A stretch of 64,000 nt of DNA from Alistipes sp. (GCA_017503575.1 JAFVSV010000053.1:31906-95905); one strand, 5' to 3'. Numbered from the stretch's first letter, positions 43,681 to 53,922 are shown. The notes: a model not told the origin generated them from the sequence alone. Numbers and translations: made by a program.

Positions 43681-44883
43681 CTATTTTGTAAGTCTGTATG
43701 TATCCTTGGCAATCACGAGTTCCTCATCGGTGCAGATGACAGCAGCCTTAACGCGTGACGCATCGGTAGTTATGACGTAGTCGGTGCCACGCTTGCCACG
43801 GTTGCGTACCGCATCAAACTCTATGCCCATAAACTCCATGTCGCGGAGCACATACTCGCGCAACTCTGGAGAGTTCTCACCAACACCGCCAGTGAAGACT
43901 ACGAGGTCGAGACCACCCATCTCGGCAGCATACTCACCGACATACTTCTTGATGCGGTTGAAGTACATGTCGCGAGCCATGATAGCGCGCTCGTTACCCT
44001 CGTCGTAGGCAGCGTCGATATCGCGCATATCGCTCGAGATACCCGTTAAGCCCTGAACACCCGACTTCTTGTTGAGCATGGTGTCGAGCTCCTTGTACGA
44101 CATTCCCTCCTTCTCGGCAACGTATGTAGCAGCGCTCACGTCCATAGAGCCTGCGCGTGTACCCATCACCAAGCCATCGAGAGGTGTGAAGCCCATTGAT
44201 GTATCGAACGACTTACCATTCTTAACAGCCGTTACCGAAGCGCCATTACCGATGTGGCAAGTTACAATCTTCGAGTTCTCGAAGTCGAGGCCGAACATCT
44301 CGGCACCTACGCGAGCAACGAACTTATGGCTGGTGCCGTGGAAGCCGTACTTACGAACGCGATACTTCTCGTAGTACTCGTAAGGGATGGCGTACATGTA
44401 GTTGATTGCGGGGATAGTGTGGTGGAATGAGGTGTCGAATACTGCCACCTGCTTGATACCTGGAAGCACCTTTTCCATAGAGAGTATACCCTCGAGGTTG
44501 GCTGGGTTGTGCAGTGGGGCGATAGAGTACAACGACTCAATCTTTGCCTTTACCTCCTCGTCAACGAGGCAGCTGTCGTGGAAGAACTCACCACCGTGAG
44601 CCACACGGTGACCCGCAGCCTTAAGCTCGTCGAGCGACTTGATTACGCCATGCTCGGCATGAGTTAGGGCGTCGAGCACAAGGCGAATACCTGTTGTATG
44701 GTCAGGAATAGGACAGTGCATTTCAAACTTATCCTTACCCTGAGGCTTGTGAGTCAGGTCACCCTCAGCCAAACCGATACGTTCCACCAAGCCCTTGGCG
44801 AGGAGCTTCTGCTCTGCATCGTTCACATCAAGCACCTGGTACTTGATTGACGAGCTACCGCAATTGAGTACAAGAATTACCAT
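43681..44883 (-). CDS. ackA: Acetate kinase
   Basis: AckA converts acetyl phosphate and ADP to acetate and ATP, a main fermentative ATP step. The 400-residue protein has VLNCGSSSIKYQVLD at the N-terminus, GHRVAHGGEFF near 87, FHGTSHKFVA near 173, CHIGNGASVTAV near 200, and GLVMGTRAGSMD near 227. It is the first gene of ackA-ptb-buk, with a well-spaced promoter about 65 nt upstream. The partner that makes acetyl phosphate is either Ptb or a Pta encoded elsewhere. Confidence 0.97.
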   Translation of the reverse strand: MVILVLNCGSSSIKYQVLDVNDAEQKLLAKGLVERIGLAEGDLTHKPQGKDKFEMHCPIPDHTTGIRLVLDALTHAEHGVIKSLDELKAAGHRVAHGGEFFHDSCLVDEEVKAKIESLYSIAPLHNPANLEGILSMEKVLPGIKQVAVFDTSFHHTIPAINYMYAIPYEYYEKYRVRKYGFHGTSHKFVARVGAEMFGLDFENSKIVTCHIGNGASVTAVKNGKSFDTSMGFTPLDGLVMGTRAGSMDVSAATYVAEKEGMSYKELDTMLNKKSGVQGLTGISSDMRDIDAAYDEGNERAIMARDMYFNRIKKYVGEYAAEMGGLDLVVFTGGVGENSPELREYVLRDMEFMGIEFDAVRNRGKRGTDYVITTDASRVKAAVICTDEELVIAKDTYRLTK

Positions 44884-44947
44884 CTGTGTAGTGTTTTATA
44901 GTTTGTTGTTGTTATTGACGTTCACACGAGGTCTTTGAAAAACGTAA

Positions 44948-44978
44948 CAAAGTTAATAAAAATCGGGGGACTTTCCAA
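44948..44978 (-). promoter_or_regulatory. -33/-7 promoter of ackA-ptb-buk
   Basis: On the minus strand TTG (44976-44978) and TAACTTTG (44948-44955) are 20 nt apart. The leader to the ATG at 44883 is about 60 nt. The rest of the 44884-45231 gap holds the divergent DUF349 promoter and otherwise shows nothing. Confidence 0.75.
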
Positions 44979-45171
44979 TAATTTTCAAACTTTTTTAATT
45001 CCCCGCCCTTTTCGTCCCGAAACAGGTACAATATTTATAGCCATACCCGCTATATTTATGCCCTTTTACACATTTGACATTTCATCCAATTTTAGCATTT
45101 ATCACCACACGCGGAATAGGCAACCAAACAAATAAATAGTCGCCAAGCGGCGGATATTAAAAAAGATTTAT

Positions 45172-45179
45172 TATATTTG
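45172..45179 (+). promoter_or_regulatory. -7 promoter box for the DUF349 gene
   Basis: TATATTTG matches TAnnTTTG and lies 52 nt before the ATG at 45232. The -33 region is A-rich without a clear TTG. Confidence 0.6.
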
Positions 45180-45231
45180 CACAATTATATGCGCTACGCG
45201 CGCGCAAAATCAACCTTAAAACAAGTGAGCG

Positions 45232-47190
45232 ATGGCTACTGAAAAGATCAACCTTACGGCTCCCGCGGAGCCTGTCGGCAACAACGCCGAAGATACGCAG
45301 ACGACTACTACATGTGCCACAGAGGTGGCAGCATATCAGAGACCCCTCGAGGAGTCTACACCATCAATGAGCGAGACATTCGCCGAGGAGGAGGCAGCCC
45401 TCGCTGCCGATGCCGCAGGCCTCGAGATTGGTGAGGAGACCGCCGAGGAGCAGGAGGCAGCACCCGTTGCTGGCGACGACCTATCGAACATGAGCGAGAG
45501 CGAGCTTGTTGCCCTCTTCGCCCAGAAGATTGAGTCGGAGCCCGTACAGACGCTTCGTCCCGTAGTCGAGGCCATCAAGATAGCACTATACAAGCAGCAC
45601 CGCGCCCGCGTAGATGCCGAGCGTAAGGCATTCATCGAGGCGGGTGGCGATGCCGAGGCATTCGTAGCCACACCCGATGCCGACGAGCAGCGCTTCAAGG
45701 AGCTCTTCGCCATCTACCGCGAGGCTCGCGATAAGCATATCGCTATGATAGAGGCAGACAAGGAGCAGAACCTCAAGATAAAGCTTCAGATTATCGAGGA
45801 GCTCAAGGAGTTGATGAACTCGGACGAGACCATGAACACCACCTTCGCACGCTTCCGCGAGTTGCAGACAAAGTGGAAGGAGACTGGTTTGGTGCCACAG
45901 CAGAATGTCAAGGATTTGTGGGAGACATACAACCTCCATGTCGAGAACTTCTACAACTTCATCAAGATAAACAAGGAGCTCCGCGACCTCGACCTCAAGA
46001 AGAACTACGAGGTGAAGCTCGCGCTATGTGAGCAGGCCGAGGCATTGGCCCTCGAGAGTCAGATTGTGGAGGCATTCCGCAAGCTGCAGAAACTCCACGA
46101 CGAGTGGCGCGAGACAGGTCCCGTAGCCATCGAGTTCAAGGAGTCGCTATGGGAGCGCTTCAAGGAGGCATCGAGCCGCATAAACAAGCGTCACCAGGAG
46201 CACTTCGAGAGTCTCAAGGCCGAGCAGACCAAGAATCTCGCCCTCAAGAGCGAGCTTTGCGAGAAGGCCGAGGCACTCCTTTCACAGCCACTCCTCTCGC
46301 GCAAGGATTGGAACAAGGCGGGTGACGAGCTTCTCGAAATACAGAAGGTGTGGAAGACTATTGGCTATGCGCCCAAGAAGGACAACAACCGCATATACGA
46401 GCGTTTCCGCGCTGCGTGCGACAAGTTCTTCGAGCTTAAGCGCGAGTACTACGCAGGTCAGAAGAGCGAGATGGAGCAGAACCTACTCGCGAAGCAGGAG
46501 TTATGCGCACAGGCCGAGGCTCTCGCCATGTCGGAGGATTGGAAGCACGCCACCGACGAGCTTATCTCGTTGCAGGCAAAGTGGAAGCAGACAGGCGCCG
46601 TAGCACGCCGCCACTCGGATGCTATATGGAAGCGTTTCCGTGCCGCCTGCGACAAGTTCTTCGAGCGTAAGGCAGCCCACTTCTCAACCGTTGACAATGA
46701 GTATGAGAACAACCTTAAGCTCAAGCAGGCACTCCTCGAGGAGATGCGCGCTGCCGACATCAAGGCTGGCGGCTTCGACCTCGTCAAGGAGTTCCAGCGC
46801 CGCTGGAGTCAGATAGGCTTCGTGCCCATCAAGCACAAGGATGCCTTGCAGAAGGAGTACAAGGCCGTTGTAGATGCCATGTTCACCACGCTACGCTCAT
46901 CGGAGCGCGACCGCTCGATGAACCGCTTCAAGGAGCGCGTATCGGGCATGAAGGGTGGCAACCAGCTACGCAACGAGCGCGAGAAACTTTACAACAAGAT
47001 TCGCCAGATGGAGCAGGACATCGCCCTCTTGGAGAACAACATTGGCTTCTTCTCGAAGTCGAAGAATGCCGAGGCCCTTATCGCCGATGTGCGCGAGAAG
47101 ATAGAGCGTTCGAAGCGCGAGATGGCAGAGCTTATCGAGAAGGTAAAGCTCATCGACCAGGAGGAGGCGAAGCAGCATGGTGAAGCATAG
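45232..47190 (+). CDS. DUF349-repeat coiled-coil protein
   Basis: This is a 652-residue cytoplasmic protein without a signal peptide. The first 100 residues are acidic and low in complexity. From about 130 on, several DUF349 repeats of 70-75 residues are visible, each with a helix ending W-K-x-T-G and then a W/F-x-x-(F/Y) pattern (FRELQTKWKETGLVPQQNVK; LHDEWRETGPVAIEFKESLW; LQAKWKQTGAVARRHSDAIW). The C-terminus is a long coiled coil. DUF349 proteins are widespread in Bacteroidetes with no agreed function. It lies 45 nt before pyrG. Confidence 0.88.
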   Translation: MATEKINLTAPAEPVGNNAEDTQTTTTCATEVAAYQRPLEESTPSMSETFAEEEAALAADAAGLEIGEETAEEQEAAPVAGDDLSNMSESELVALFAQKIESEPVQTLRPVVEAIKIALYKQHRARVDAERKAFIEAGGDAEAFVATPDADEQRFKELFAIYREARDKHIAMIEADKEQNLKIKLQIIEELKELMNSDETMNTTFARFRELQTKWKETGLVPQQNVKDLWETYNLHVENFYNFIKINKELRDLDLKKNYEVKLALCEQAEALALESQIVEAFRKLQKLHDEWRETGPVAIEFKESLWERFKEASSRINKRHQEHFESLKAEQTKNLALKSELCEKAEALLSQPLLSRKDWNKAGDELLEIQKVWKTIGYAPKKDNNRIYERFRAACDKFFELKREYYAGQKSEMEQNLLAKQELCAQAEALAMSEDWKHATDELISLQAKWKQTGAVARRHSDAIWKRFRAACDKFFERKAAHFSTVDNEYENNLKLKQALLEEMRAADIKAGGFDLVKEFQRRWSQIGFVPIKHKDALQKEYKAVVDAMFTTLRSSERDRSMNRFKERVSGMKGGNQLRNEREKLYNKIRQMEQDIALLENNIGFFSKSKNAEALIADVREKIERSKREMAELIEKVKLIDQEEAKQHGEA

Positions 47191-47235
47191 CACTACTACC
47201 CCACTATTTTGAGAAATTAGAAAAAACGATAAGTC

Positions 47236-48861
47236 ATGAAACTATCTAAACCAAAGTACATTTTCGTTACGGGAGGTGTTGCCTCATCGCTTGGTAAGGG
47301 TATCATCTCGGCATCTATTGCTCGACTTTTGCAGGCACGCGGCTATGCTGTGACAATCCAGAAGCTCGACCCATATATCAATGTCGACCCCGGCACGCTA
47401 AACCCATACGAGCATGGCGAGTGCTACGTTACGGAGGATGGCACCGAGACCGACCTCGACCTCGGCCACTACGAGCGCTTCACATCGATACAGACTACGA
47501 AGAACAACAATGTCACCACGGGTAAGATATACCAGTGCGTCATAGACAAGGAGCGCAGCGGCGAGTTTTTGGGCAAGACCGTGCAGGTAATCCCACATAT
47601 CACCGACGAGATTAAGCGTCGTGTGCAGTTGTTGGGCGCGACAAAGAAGTACGACGTCATCATCACCGAGATTGGTGGTACGGTAGGCGATATCGAGTCG
47701 TTGCCATTCATCGAGTCGGTACGTCAGCTACGCTATCAGCTCGGCTACCAGAATACCGTACTCGTACACCTCACGCTCATCCCCTACATGGCAGCATCGG
47801 GTGAGCTTAAGACAAAGCCTACGCAGCACTCCGTGAAGGAGCTTCTGTCGTATGGTCTTCAGCCCGACATCCTCGTGCTACGCTCGGAACACGACCTAAA
47901 CCAGGATATACGCCGCAAGGTGGCACTCTTCTGCAACGTTACGCCCGAGGCCGTTGTACAGTCTATCGACGTGCCAACAATCTACGAAGTGCCACTACGC
48001 ATGCACGAGCAGAACCTCGACGGCGTACTCCTCGAGAAGCTCGGCTTGGAGTCTACACAGGAGCCTAACATGGCAGAGTGGAAGGCATTTGTAGAGCGCA
48101 TCAAGAACCCAAAGAGTCTGGTAAATATTGCTCTTGTAGGTAAGTATACGGAGCTTCCCGACGCATATAAGTCTATCAGCGAGTCGTTTATCCATGCAGG
48201 TGCCGTCAACGAGGTGAAGGTCAAGCTTCACTACATCAACTCAGAGCGTCTGACCATCGACAATGTGAGCGAGCAGCTTGGCAAGATGTCGGCCATCATG
48301 GTAGCACCAGGCTTCGGCAACCGCGGTATCGAGGGCAAGCTCGTAGCTGTACGCTATGCACGCGAGAACAATGTTCCCTTCTTCGGTATATGTCTCGGCA
48401 TGCAGTGTGCCGTCATAGAGTTCGCACGCAACGTCCTCGGCTGGGCAGATGCCAACTCGAGCGAGATGGCGCAGACGAAGCACCCCGTAATCGACCTTAT
48501 GGAGGAGCAGAAGAAGGTTACGGCCAAGGGTGGCACGATGCGTCTTGGTGGCTACCCATGTCAGCTTGCTAAGGGCTCACGCGTGGAGGAGGCATACGGC
48601 ACACAGTCTATCGTTGAGCGCCACCGCCACCGCTACGAGTTCAACAGCACGTTCCTCGCCGACTTCGAGGCTGCTGGCATGAAGGCCGTAGGTCACAACC
48701 CCGACACCAACCTTGTGGAGGTTGTCGAGATACCTACGCACCGCTGGTTTGTAGGTACGCAGTACCACCCCGAGTACCACTCGACAGCAGCAAATCCTCA
48801 TCCATTGTTCGTACGTTTTGTCCAAGAGGCGCTCAAATATCGCGATGAGAACAACAAATAG
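47236..48861 (+). CDS. pyrG: CTP synthase
   Basis: PyrG makes CTP from UTP, ATP and glutamine in the cytoplasm. The 541-residue protein has the synthetase domain with GGVASSLGKGIISASIARLL at the N-terminus, DPYINVDPGTLNPYEHGE near 45, and EIGGTVGDIESLPFIE near 148. The class-I glutamine amidotransferase domain begins near 290, with the nucleophile Cys in FFGICLGMQCAVIE and the His-Glu pair in GTQYHPEYHS near 515. Its length is normal. It sits between the DUF349 gene and yidC, spaced 45 and 59 nt, in one unit. Confidence 0.98.
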   Translation: MKLSKPKYIFVTGGVASSLGKGIISASIARLLQARGYAVTIQKLDPYINVDPGTLNPYEHGECYVTEDGTETDLDLGHYERFTSIQTTKNNNVTTGKIYQCVIDKERSGEFLGKTVQVIPHITDEIKRRVQLLGATKKYDVIITEIGGTVGDIESLPFIESVRQLRYQLGYQNTVLVHLTLIPYMAASGELKTKPTQHSVKELLSYGLQPDILVLRSEHDLNQDIRRKVALFCNVTPEAVVQSIDVPTIYEVPLRMHEQNLDGVLLEKLGLESTQEPNMAEWKAFVERIKNPKSLVNIALVGKYTELPDAYKSISESFIHAGAVNEVKVKLHYINSERLTIDNVSEQLGKMSAIMVAPGFGNRGIEGKLVAVRYARENNVPFFGICLGMQCAVIEFARNVLGWADANSSEMAQTKHPVIDLMEEQKKVTAKGGTMRLGGYPCQLAKGSRVEEAYGTQSIVERHRHRYEFNSTFLADFEAAGMKAVGHNPDTNLVEVVEIPTHRWFVGTQYHPEYHSTAANPHPLFVRFVQEALKYRDENNK

Positions 48862-48920
48862 TGAAAATTAGCATTACTTTGCAACGCAAAAACAGATTAA
48901 GAGAAAAATAGAATTTTTAG

Positions 48921-50870
48921 ATGGACAAGAAAACGATTATTGGCTTGGTGCTTATGGTAGCCGTCTTTGTGGGCTACTCGTTCTACATGAGCAACGAGCA
49001 GGAGAAGGTTGCTGAGAAGCAACGTGCCTACGACGCCAAGAAGAGAGAGCTTGCCGAGCAGCGAGCCGCCGCCGAGGCGTCCTACAAGCAGCAGCAGGAG
49101 CAGCTCACCGAGGAGCAGAAGGCACAACGCAAAGCACAGGCCGAGGCCGAGGCATTCAACGCAGAACTTTATCGTCATGGCGAGGTACTCACATCACGAT
49201 ATAATTTGGTAGACACGCTACCTATTGTTGTCGAGAACGACTTTATGACAGTTAGCTTCGACCGCATGGGTGGTAAGGTGTCGAGCGTCATCCTCAAGGA
49301 TTATACACGCTATGCCAAGGGTGAGCGCACAGAGCTTGTAAACCTCATCAACCCTGGCTCGGCATACTTCGGTATTGACATACACCGCCACGGCCCAGAG
49401 CAGGATGCTATCAACACCAACGACTACCGCTTCGATAGTGAGGTGGTCGAGAATGAGGCAGGCCAGATTGAGAAGGTCATCATGACGCTTCCTATCGACA
49501 CACTCGGTGGCAAGATTGAGTATGTATACTCCATCAACCACACGGGTAACCCCAGCAAGGACTACCTCGTAGGCTTCGACTTCCACAAGGAGAATATCAC
49601 CCAGTACATGCAGCACGATAACGAGATTATCCTGCGCTGGCGTAACCAGTCTATGCACAACGAGAAGAGCTTCTCTAACGAGAGTTCAGCATCTACGGTT
49701 ATGTTCTACGACCAGAAGGAGGACGAGAGTGACGAGATTGAGGCAGATGGTCATCGTGAGCACCACCGCAACCTCAGCTGGATTGCCCTCAAGCAGCAGT
49801 ACTTCACATCGGCACTCTTGGCCAAGGATATCATCCACGCTGGCTTTGGCTTCAGCACAGCCAAGGATGAGAATAGCGGCTATGTCAAGGCCTATGACTC
49901 TCGCATCATCATTCCTCATGATGGTAAGAACGACTACTCGTTTGCATTCTACTATGGCCCCAACGACTATGACATCATGAGCGATGTTAGCTTTGCTGGC
50001 CGCGAGAACAACCTCGAGGAGATTATCCCTATGGGTGGTTGGTTCATCGGCTGGTTCAACCGCTACATCACCATTCCTATCTTCAACTGGCTCAGTGAGC
50101 ATGGTGTGGGCTTCGGCCTTATAATCCTCATCCTCACCATCATCGTCAAGCTTATCATCCTACCTCTCACATATAAGAGCTATATGTCGACAGCTAAGAT
50201 GCGTGCTATACGTCCCGAGATGGAGGAGATAAACAAGAAGTATCCAAAGCAGGAGGATGCCATGAAGAAGCAGCAAGCTATGATGGAGCTATACCGCAAG
50301 GCTGGCGTCAGCCCTATGGGTGGTTGCTTGCCACTACTCATCCAGATGCCTATCCTCTGGGCTATGTTCCGTTTCTTCCCTGCAAGTATCGAGCTTCGTG
50401 GCCAGAGTTTCCTCTGGGCAGACGACCTATCATCGTACGATAGCGTCCTCGAGTTGCCATTCAGCATACCATTCTATGGTAGCCATGTGAGCCTCTTCGC
50501 ACTGCTCATGGCCATATCGCTCTTCGGCTACTCGTTCTACACCTATAAGCAGCAGGCAGCGACAACAGCAGGACAGCCAGGTGCTGGTGTGATGAAGTTT
50601 ATGATGGTATACTTCATGCCTGTGATGATGCTCTTCTTCTTCAACAGCTACTCATCAGGCTTGTGCTACTACTACTTCCTATCACAGATACTTACGATGA
50701 TTATCATGTACGCTATCCGTCGCTCAGTTAACGACGAGAAGGTGCGCGAACGCCTCTTGGCTAACGCCGCTAAGCCTCGCAAGAAGTCACGCTTCCAGGA
50801 GCGCTACGAGGAGGCCTTGCGCCAGCAGCAGGAGAATCTCAACCGCGAGCAGCGCCGTCAGCGCCATTAG
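48921..50870 (+). CDS. yidC: Membrane protein insertase YidC
   Basis: YidC inserts and folds inner-membrane proteins, alone or with Sec. The 649-residue protein has the Gram-negative plan: a first membrane helix (IIGLVLMVAVFVGYSFYM), a coiled-coil then beta-sandwich periplasmic domain to about 360, and the conserved insertase core with GFGLIILILTIIVKLIILPL, the cytoplasmic hairpin (MRAIRPEMEEINKKYPKQED), and LPLLIQMPILWAMFRFFP. The C-terminal tail is basic (KPRKKSRFQERYEE). It is the last gene of the DUF349-pyrG-yidC unit and ends at a long hairpin. Confidence 0.97.
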   Translation: MDKKTIIGLVLMVAVFVGYSFYMSNEQEKVAEKQRAYDAKKRELAEQRAAAEASYKQQQEQLTEEQKAQRKAQAEAEAFNAELYRHGEVLTSRYNLVDTLPIVVENDFMTVSFDRMGGKVSSVILKDYTRYAKGERTELVNLINPGSAYFGIDIHRHGPEQDAINTNDYRFDSEVVENEAGQIEKVIMTLPIDTLGGKIEYVYSINHTGNPSKDYLVGFDFHKENITQYMQHDNEIILRWRNQSMHNEKSFSNESSASTVMFYDQKEDESDEIEADGHREHHRNLSWIALKQQYFTSALLAKDIIHAGFGFSTAKDENSGYVKAYDSRIIIPHDGKNDYSFAFYYGPNDYDIMSDVSFAGRENNLEEIIPMGGWFIGWFNRYITIPIFNWLSEHGVGFGLIILILTIIVKLIILPLTYKSYMSTAKMRAIRPEMEEINKKYPKQEDAMKKQQAMMELYRKAGVSPMGGCLPLLIQMPILWAMFRFFPASIELRGQSFLWADDLSSYDSVLELPFSIPFYGSHVSLFALLMAISLFGYSFYTYKQQAATTAGQPGAGVMKFMMVYFMPVMMLFFFNSYSSGLCYYYFLSQILTMIIMYAIRRSVNDEKVRERLLANAAKPRKKSRFQERYEEALRQQQENLNREQRRQRH

Positions 50871-50890
50871 TAGATAGCCTTAATAATAGG

Positions 50891-50932
50891 ATAAGAGGAG
50901 AGTTGGTGATGGTTCGCCAACTCTCCTCTTAT
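50891..50932. terminator. Long hairpin between convergent yidC and gcvP
   Basis: Arms 50891-50908 and 50915-50932 pair over 18 bp with one G-U and a 6-nt loop. The T-tract is poor on both strands, but position and strength support termination. Confidence 0.7.
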
Positions 50933-50969
50933 TACGTTATATGACAAAGGTACTGCGCTATATAACAAA

Positions 50970-50996
50970 GGAGGCTGACCTATGCGGCCAGCCTCC
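50970..50996 (-). terminator. Terminator of gcvP
   Basis: GGAGGCTG at 50970-50977 pairs with CAGCCTCC at 50989-50996, and the minus strand continues TTTGTT. It lies about 20 nt past the gcvP stop. Confidence 0.65.
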
Positions 50997-51017
50997 ATAA
51001 TGGCGTTATGTGTATAA

Positions 51018-53849
51018 CTACTCCATGCAACGGCAGACAAGGTTACGGTCGCCGTAGCCATTGTCAATCTTCGTGACGTATGGGAAGAACTTATTCTCCA
51101 CAATCCACTCTGCGGGGAATGCTGCCTCCTCGCGTGAGTATGGATGGTTCCACTCGCCAGCAAGCTCACGAGCAGTGTGTGGAGCATTCACGACAACGTT
51201 GTCAGCATTGCCCGATGCAGCAGCAGCCTCACACTCGCGCTTAATCTTGATAAGCGTCTCGATGAAGCGATCCATCTCGGCCTTTGACTCCGACTCGGTA
51301 GGCTCAACCATCAATGTCTCATGCACGGGGAACGAGAGTGTAGGAGCGTGGAAGCCATAGTCCATAAGGCGGTGAGCGATATCGCCACAGTCGATATTGT
51401 AGTCGTGCTTGAAGCGTGTGAGGTCAAGAATCATCTCGTGACCTACGCGGCCTGTCTCACCCGAGTAGTATGTCTTATACTCATCCTTCAATGCCGATGA
51501 CATGTAGTTAGCATTTACGATAGCCAACTCCGTAGAGCGACGAAGGCCCTCGAAGCCGAGCATGCGGATGTAGCCGTATGTGATAGGTAGCAACATTGCC
51601 GAGCCCCATGGTGATGCCGATACTGCAGTGATACCCTCCTCGCCACCAGTCTCCATAAGCGAGTGTGTAGGCAAGAACTTAACCAAGTGCTCTGCAACGC
51701 ATACTGGACCTACACCAGGGCCGCCACCGCCGTGAGGCATGGCGAAGGTCTTGTGGAGGTTGAGGTGGCAGACGTCAGCACCGATATAACCAGGGTTAGT
51801 GAGACCCACCTGTGCGTTCATATTGGCGCCATCCATATATACCTGACCACCAGCATCGTGTACAGCATCTACGATATCGCGGATGCGGCTCTCGAAGACA
51901 CCGTGAGTCGAAGGATATGTCACCATCAAGCCACATAGCTCCGATGCGTGCTCCTCGGCCTTCTTCTTAAGGTCGTCAACGTCGATATTTCCGTTCACGT
52001 CGCAAGCAACGGTCACAATCTTCATGCCCGCCATAGCTGCTGATGCAGGGTTAGTGCCGTGTGCCGATGATGGGATAAGGATGATATTACGATAGCCCTG
52101 ACCGCGGCTCTGGTGGTAGGCGCGGATAATCATAAGACCTGTGTACTCACCTGCGGCACCAGAGTTAGGCTGTACGGTACAACCAGCGAAGCCTGTGATT
52201 GTAGCGAGGTAGCTCTCGAGGTTTGCGATAAGCTCACGGTAGCCTTCGGCCTGGTCAGCAGGCACGAATGGGTGTACGTTCTGGAAGCCAGCGAGTGATA
52301 GTGGCTGCATGAGCTGCGCTGCGTTGAGCTTCATGGTACATGAGCCGAGCGAGATCATCGAGTTCATAAGCGAGATATCGCGCAACTCGAGGCGCTTGAT
52401 ATAACGCATCATCTCGGTCTCGGTGCGGTAGGCGTTAAAGATATTCTCGGTGAAGAAGTCGCTCTTACGCGCTACGTTGTCGGCGATAACAGCCTCGGCA
52501 CGCTTAACAGCCTTGGCCTTCTTGCCACGAGCCTCAGCGAAGATATCAACGACCATCTGCAACTCGGCGTCGGTAGTCACCTCGTCGAAGGCGATACGCA
52601 CGCAGTCGTCCGTAGGATAGTAGAAGTTAACCTCGCGAGCAAGGGCGATATCAGAGATTACCGATGCCTCGGCCTCAACCTCGATGGTGTCGAATGTTGC
52701 CTTAGTGCGTACGGTGTAGCCCAAAGCCTCCAACGCCTGCTTAACGGTTACGGCTGCGGTGTGGGCGTTAAGTGCTGCACGCTGCAAGCCCTCCTTACCA
52801 TTATATATACAGTAGAAGCCCACCATTGACGCCATGAGTGCCTGTGCGGTACAGATGTTAGATGTAGCCTTCTCACGCTTGATATGCTGCTCGCGCATCT
52901 GCAACGACATACGCAATGCCTTGTTGCCAAGACGGTCTACCGATACGCCGATGATACGGCCAGGCATCTGACGCTTGTACGCATCGCGTGTAGCCATGTA
53001 ACCAGCGCTGGGACCACCAAAGCCCATAGGGCAACCAAGACGCTGTGTGGTACCTACGGCGATGTCGGCACCCCACTCTGCTGGGGACTTCAACACTGCC
53101 AACGACAAGAGGTCAGCAACAGCCGTAACGGTAGCGCCTGCCTCGTGAGCCTTTGCTGCGAAGGCCGCATAGTCGCATACCTCGCCATTAGCTGCTGGGA
53201 ACTGAAGTATTGCACCAAACTCCTTACCTGTGAACTCATACGATGCGAAGTCGTCGCGGATAATCTCGATGCCGAATGGCTCCGAGCGTGTTACGAGCAC
53301 ATCGAAGGTCTGTGGGAAGATGTTCTCGTCGACGAAGATCTGGTTACGACCCTGCTTTACGGCCTCGCGTGAACGCATAGCGTACATCATGAGCATGGCC
53401 TCGGCAGCTGCTGTTGCCTCGTCCAAGAGCGAGCAGTTGGCAACCTCCATGCCCGTAAGCGAGAGGATAGCTGTCTGGTAGTTGAGCAATGCCTCAAGAC
53501 GACCCTGCGATATCTCTGCCTGATATGGAGTGTATGAGGTGTACCATGCTGGGTTCTCGAAGACGTTGCGCGATACTACGGCGGGCACTACGTTAGGATA
53601 GTAGCCCATGCCGATAAACGAGCGGTATGTGTGGTTCTTGGCTGCAAGCTCGGCAATGTGAGCTGCATACTCATACTCGCTCAATGCCTCGGGAAGATCC
53701 AAAGCCTTCTTGAGGCGTATGTTTTGTGGTATAACCTGCTGCAATAGCTCCTCAACTGAAGCTACGCCGATTGTTGCAAGCATCTGCTGCAAATCATCCT
53801 TAGAGTTTAGACCTGTGTGTCGGTCTACAAAGCTGTCAAAGGTTTTCAT
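51018..53849 (-). CDS. gcvP: Glycine dehydrogenase (glycine cleavage P-protein)
   Basis: GcvP decarboxylates glycine with pyridoxal phosphate and passes the aminomethyl group to the H-protein. The single-chain form of 943 residues is complete, with two homologous halves; the C-terminal half carries the PLP Lys in VCHLNLHKTFAMPHGGGGPG and the glycine-rich loop after it. The N-terminus (FVDRHTGLNSKDDLQQMLATI) and the C-terminus (FPYVTKIDNGYGDRNLVC) match the family. No gcvT, gcvH or glycine riboswitch is adjacent, so the other subunits lie elsewhere. A nucleoside kinase gene ends 74 nt upstream. Confidence 0.98.
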   Translation of the reverse strand: MKTFDSFVDRHTGLNSKDDLQQMLATIGVASVEELLQQVIPQNIRLKKALDLPEALSEYEYAAHIAELAAKNHTYRSFIGMGYYPNVVPAVVSRNVFENPAWYTSYTPYQAEISQGRLEALLNYQTAILSLTGMEVANCSLLDEATAAAEAMLMMYAMRSREAVKQGRNQIFVDENIFPQTFDVLVTRSEPFGIEIIRDDFASYEFTGKEFGAILQFPAANGEVCDYAAFAAKAHEAGATVTAVADLLSLAVLKSPAEWGADIAVGTTQRLGCPMGFGGPSAGYMATRDAYKRQMPGRIIGVSVDRLGNKALRMSLQMREQHIKREKATSNICTAQALMASMVGFYCIYNGKEGLQRAALNAHTAAVTVKQALEALGYTVRTKATFDTIEVEAEASVISDIALAREVNFYYPTDDCVRIAFDEVTTDAELQMVVDIFAEARGKKAKAVKRAEAVIADNVARKSDFFTENIFNAYRTETEMMRYIKRLELRDISLMNSMISLGSCTMKLNAAQLMQPLSLAGFQNVHPFVPADQAEGYRELIANLESYLATITGFAGCTVQPNSGAAGEYTGLMIIRAYHQSRGQGYRNIILIPSSAHGTNPASAAMAGMKIVTVACDVNGNIDVDDLKKKAEEHASELCGLMVTYPSTHGVFESRIRDIVDAVHDAGGQVYMDGANMNAQVGLTNPGYIGADVCHLNLHKTFAMPHGGGGPGVGPVCVAEHLVKFLPTHSLMETGGEEGITAVSASPWGSAMLLPITYGYIRMLGFEGLRRSTELAIVNANYMSSALKDEYKTYYSGETGRVGHEMILDLTRFKHDYNIDCGDIAHRLMDYGFHAPTLSFPVHETLMVEPTESESKAEMDRFIETLIKIKRECEAAAASGNADNVVVNAPHTARELAGEWNHPYSREEAAFPAEWIVENKFFPYVTKIDNGYGDRNLVCRCME

Positions 53850-53905
53850 TAGTTCTTTTAATTATTAGTTGTTTTTGGTTTTTTACATTGCTGTTTTATA
53901 GCAAA

Positions 53906-53919
53906 CACCCAGATGGGTG
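53906..53919 (-). terminator. Weak terminator-like hairpin after the nucleoside kinase
   Basis: CACCC at 53906-53910 pairs with GGGTG at 53915-53919 around AGAT, and TTTGC follows on the minus strand. It is short, so readthrough into gcvP is possible. Confidence 0.4.
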
Positions 53920-53922
53920 GTT

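Noticed and set aside
52884-53372. Plus-strand open frame of 162 codons inside gcvP
   Set aside because: Antisense to conserved gcvP coding sequence, with no protein-like features.
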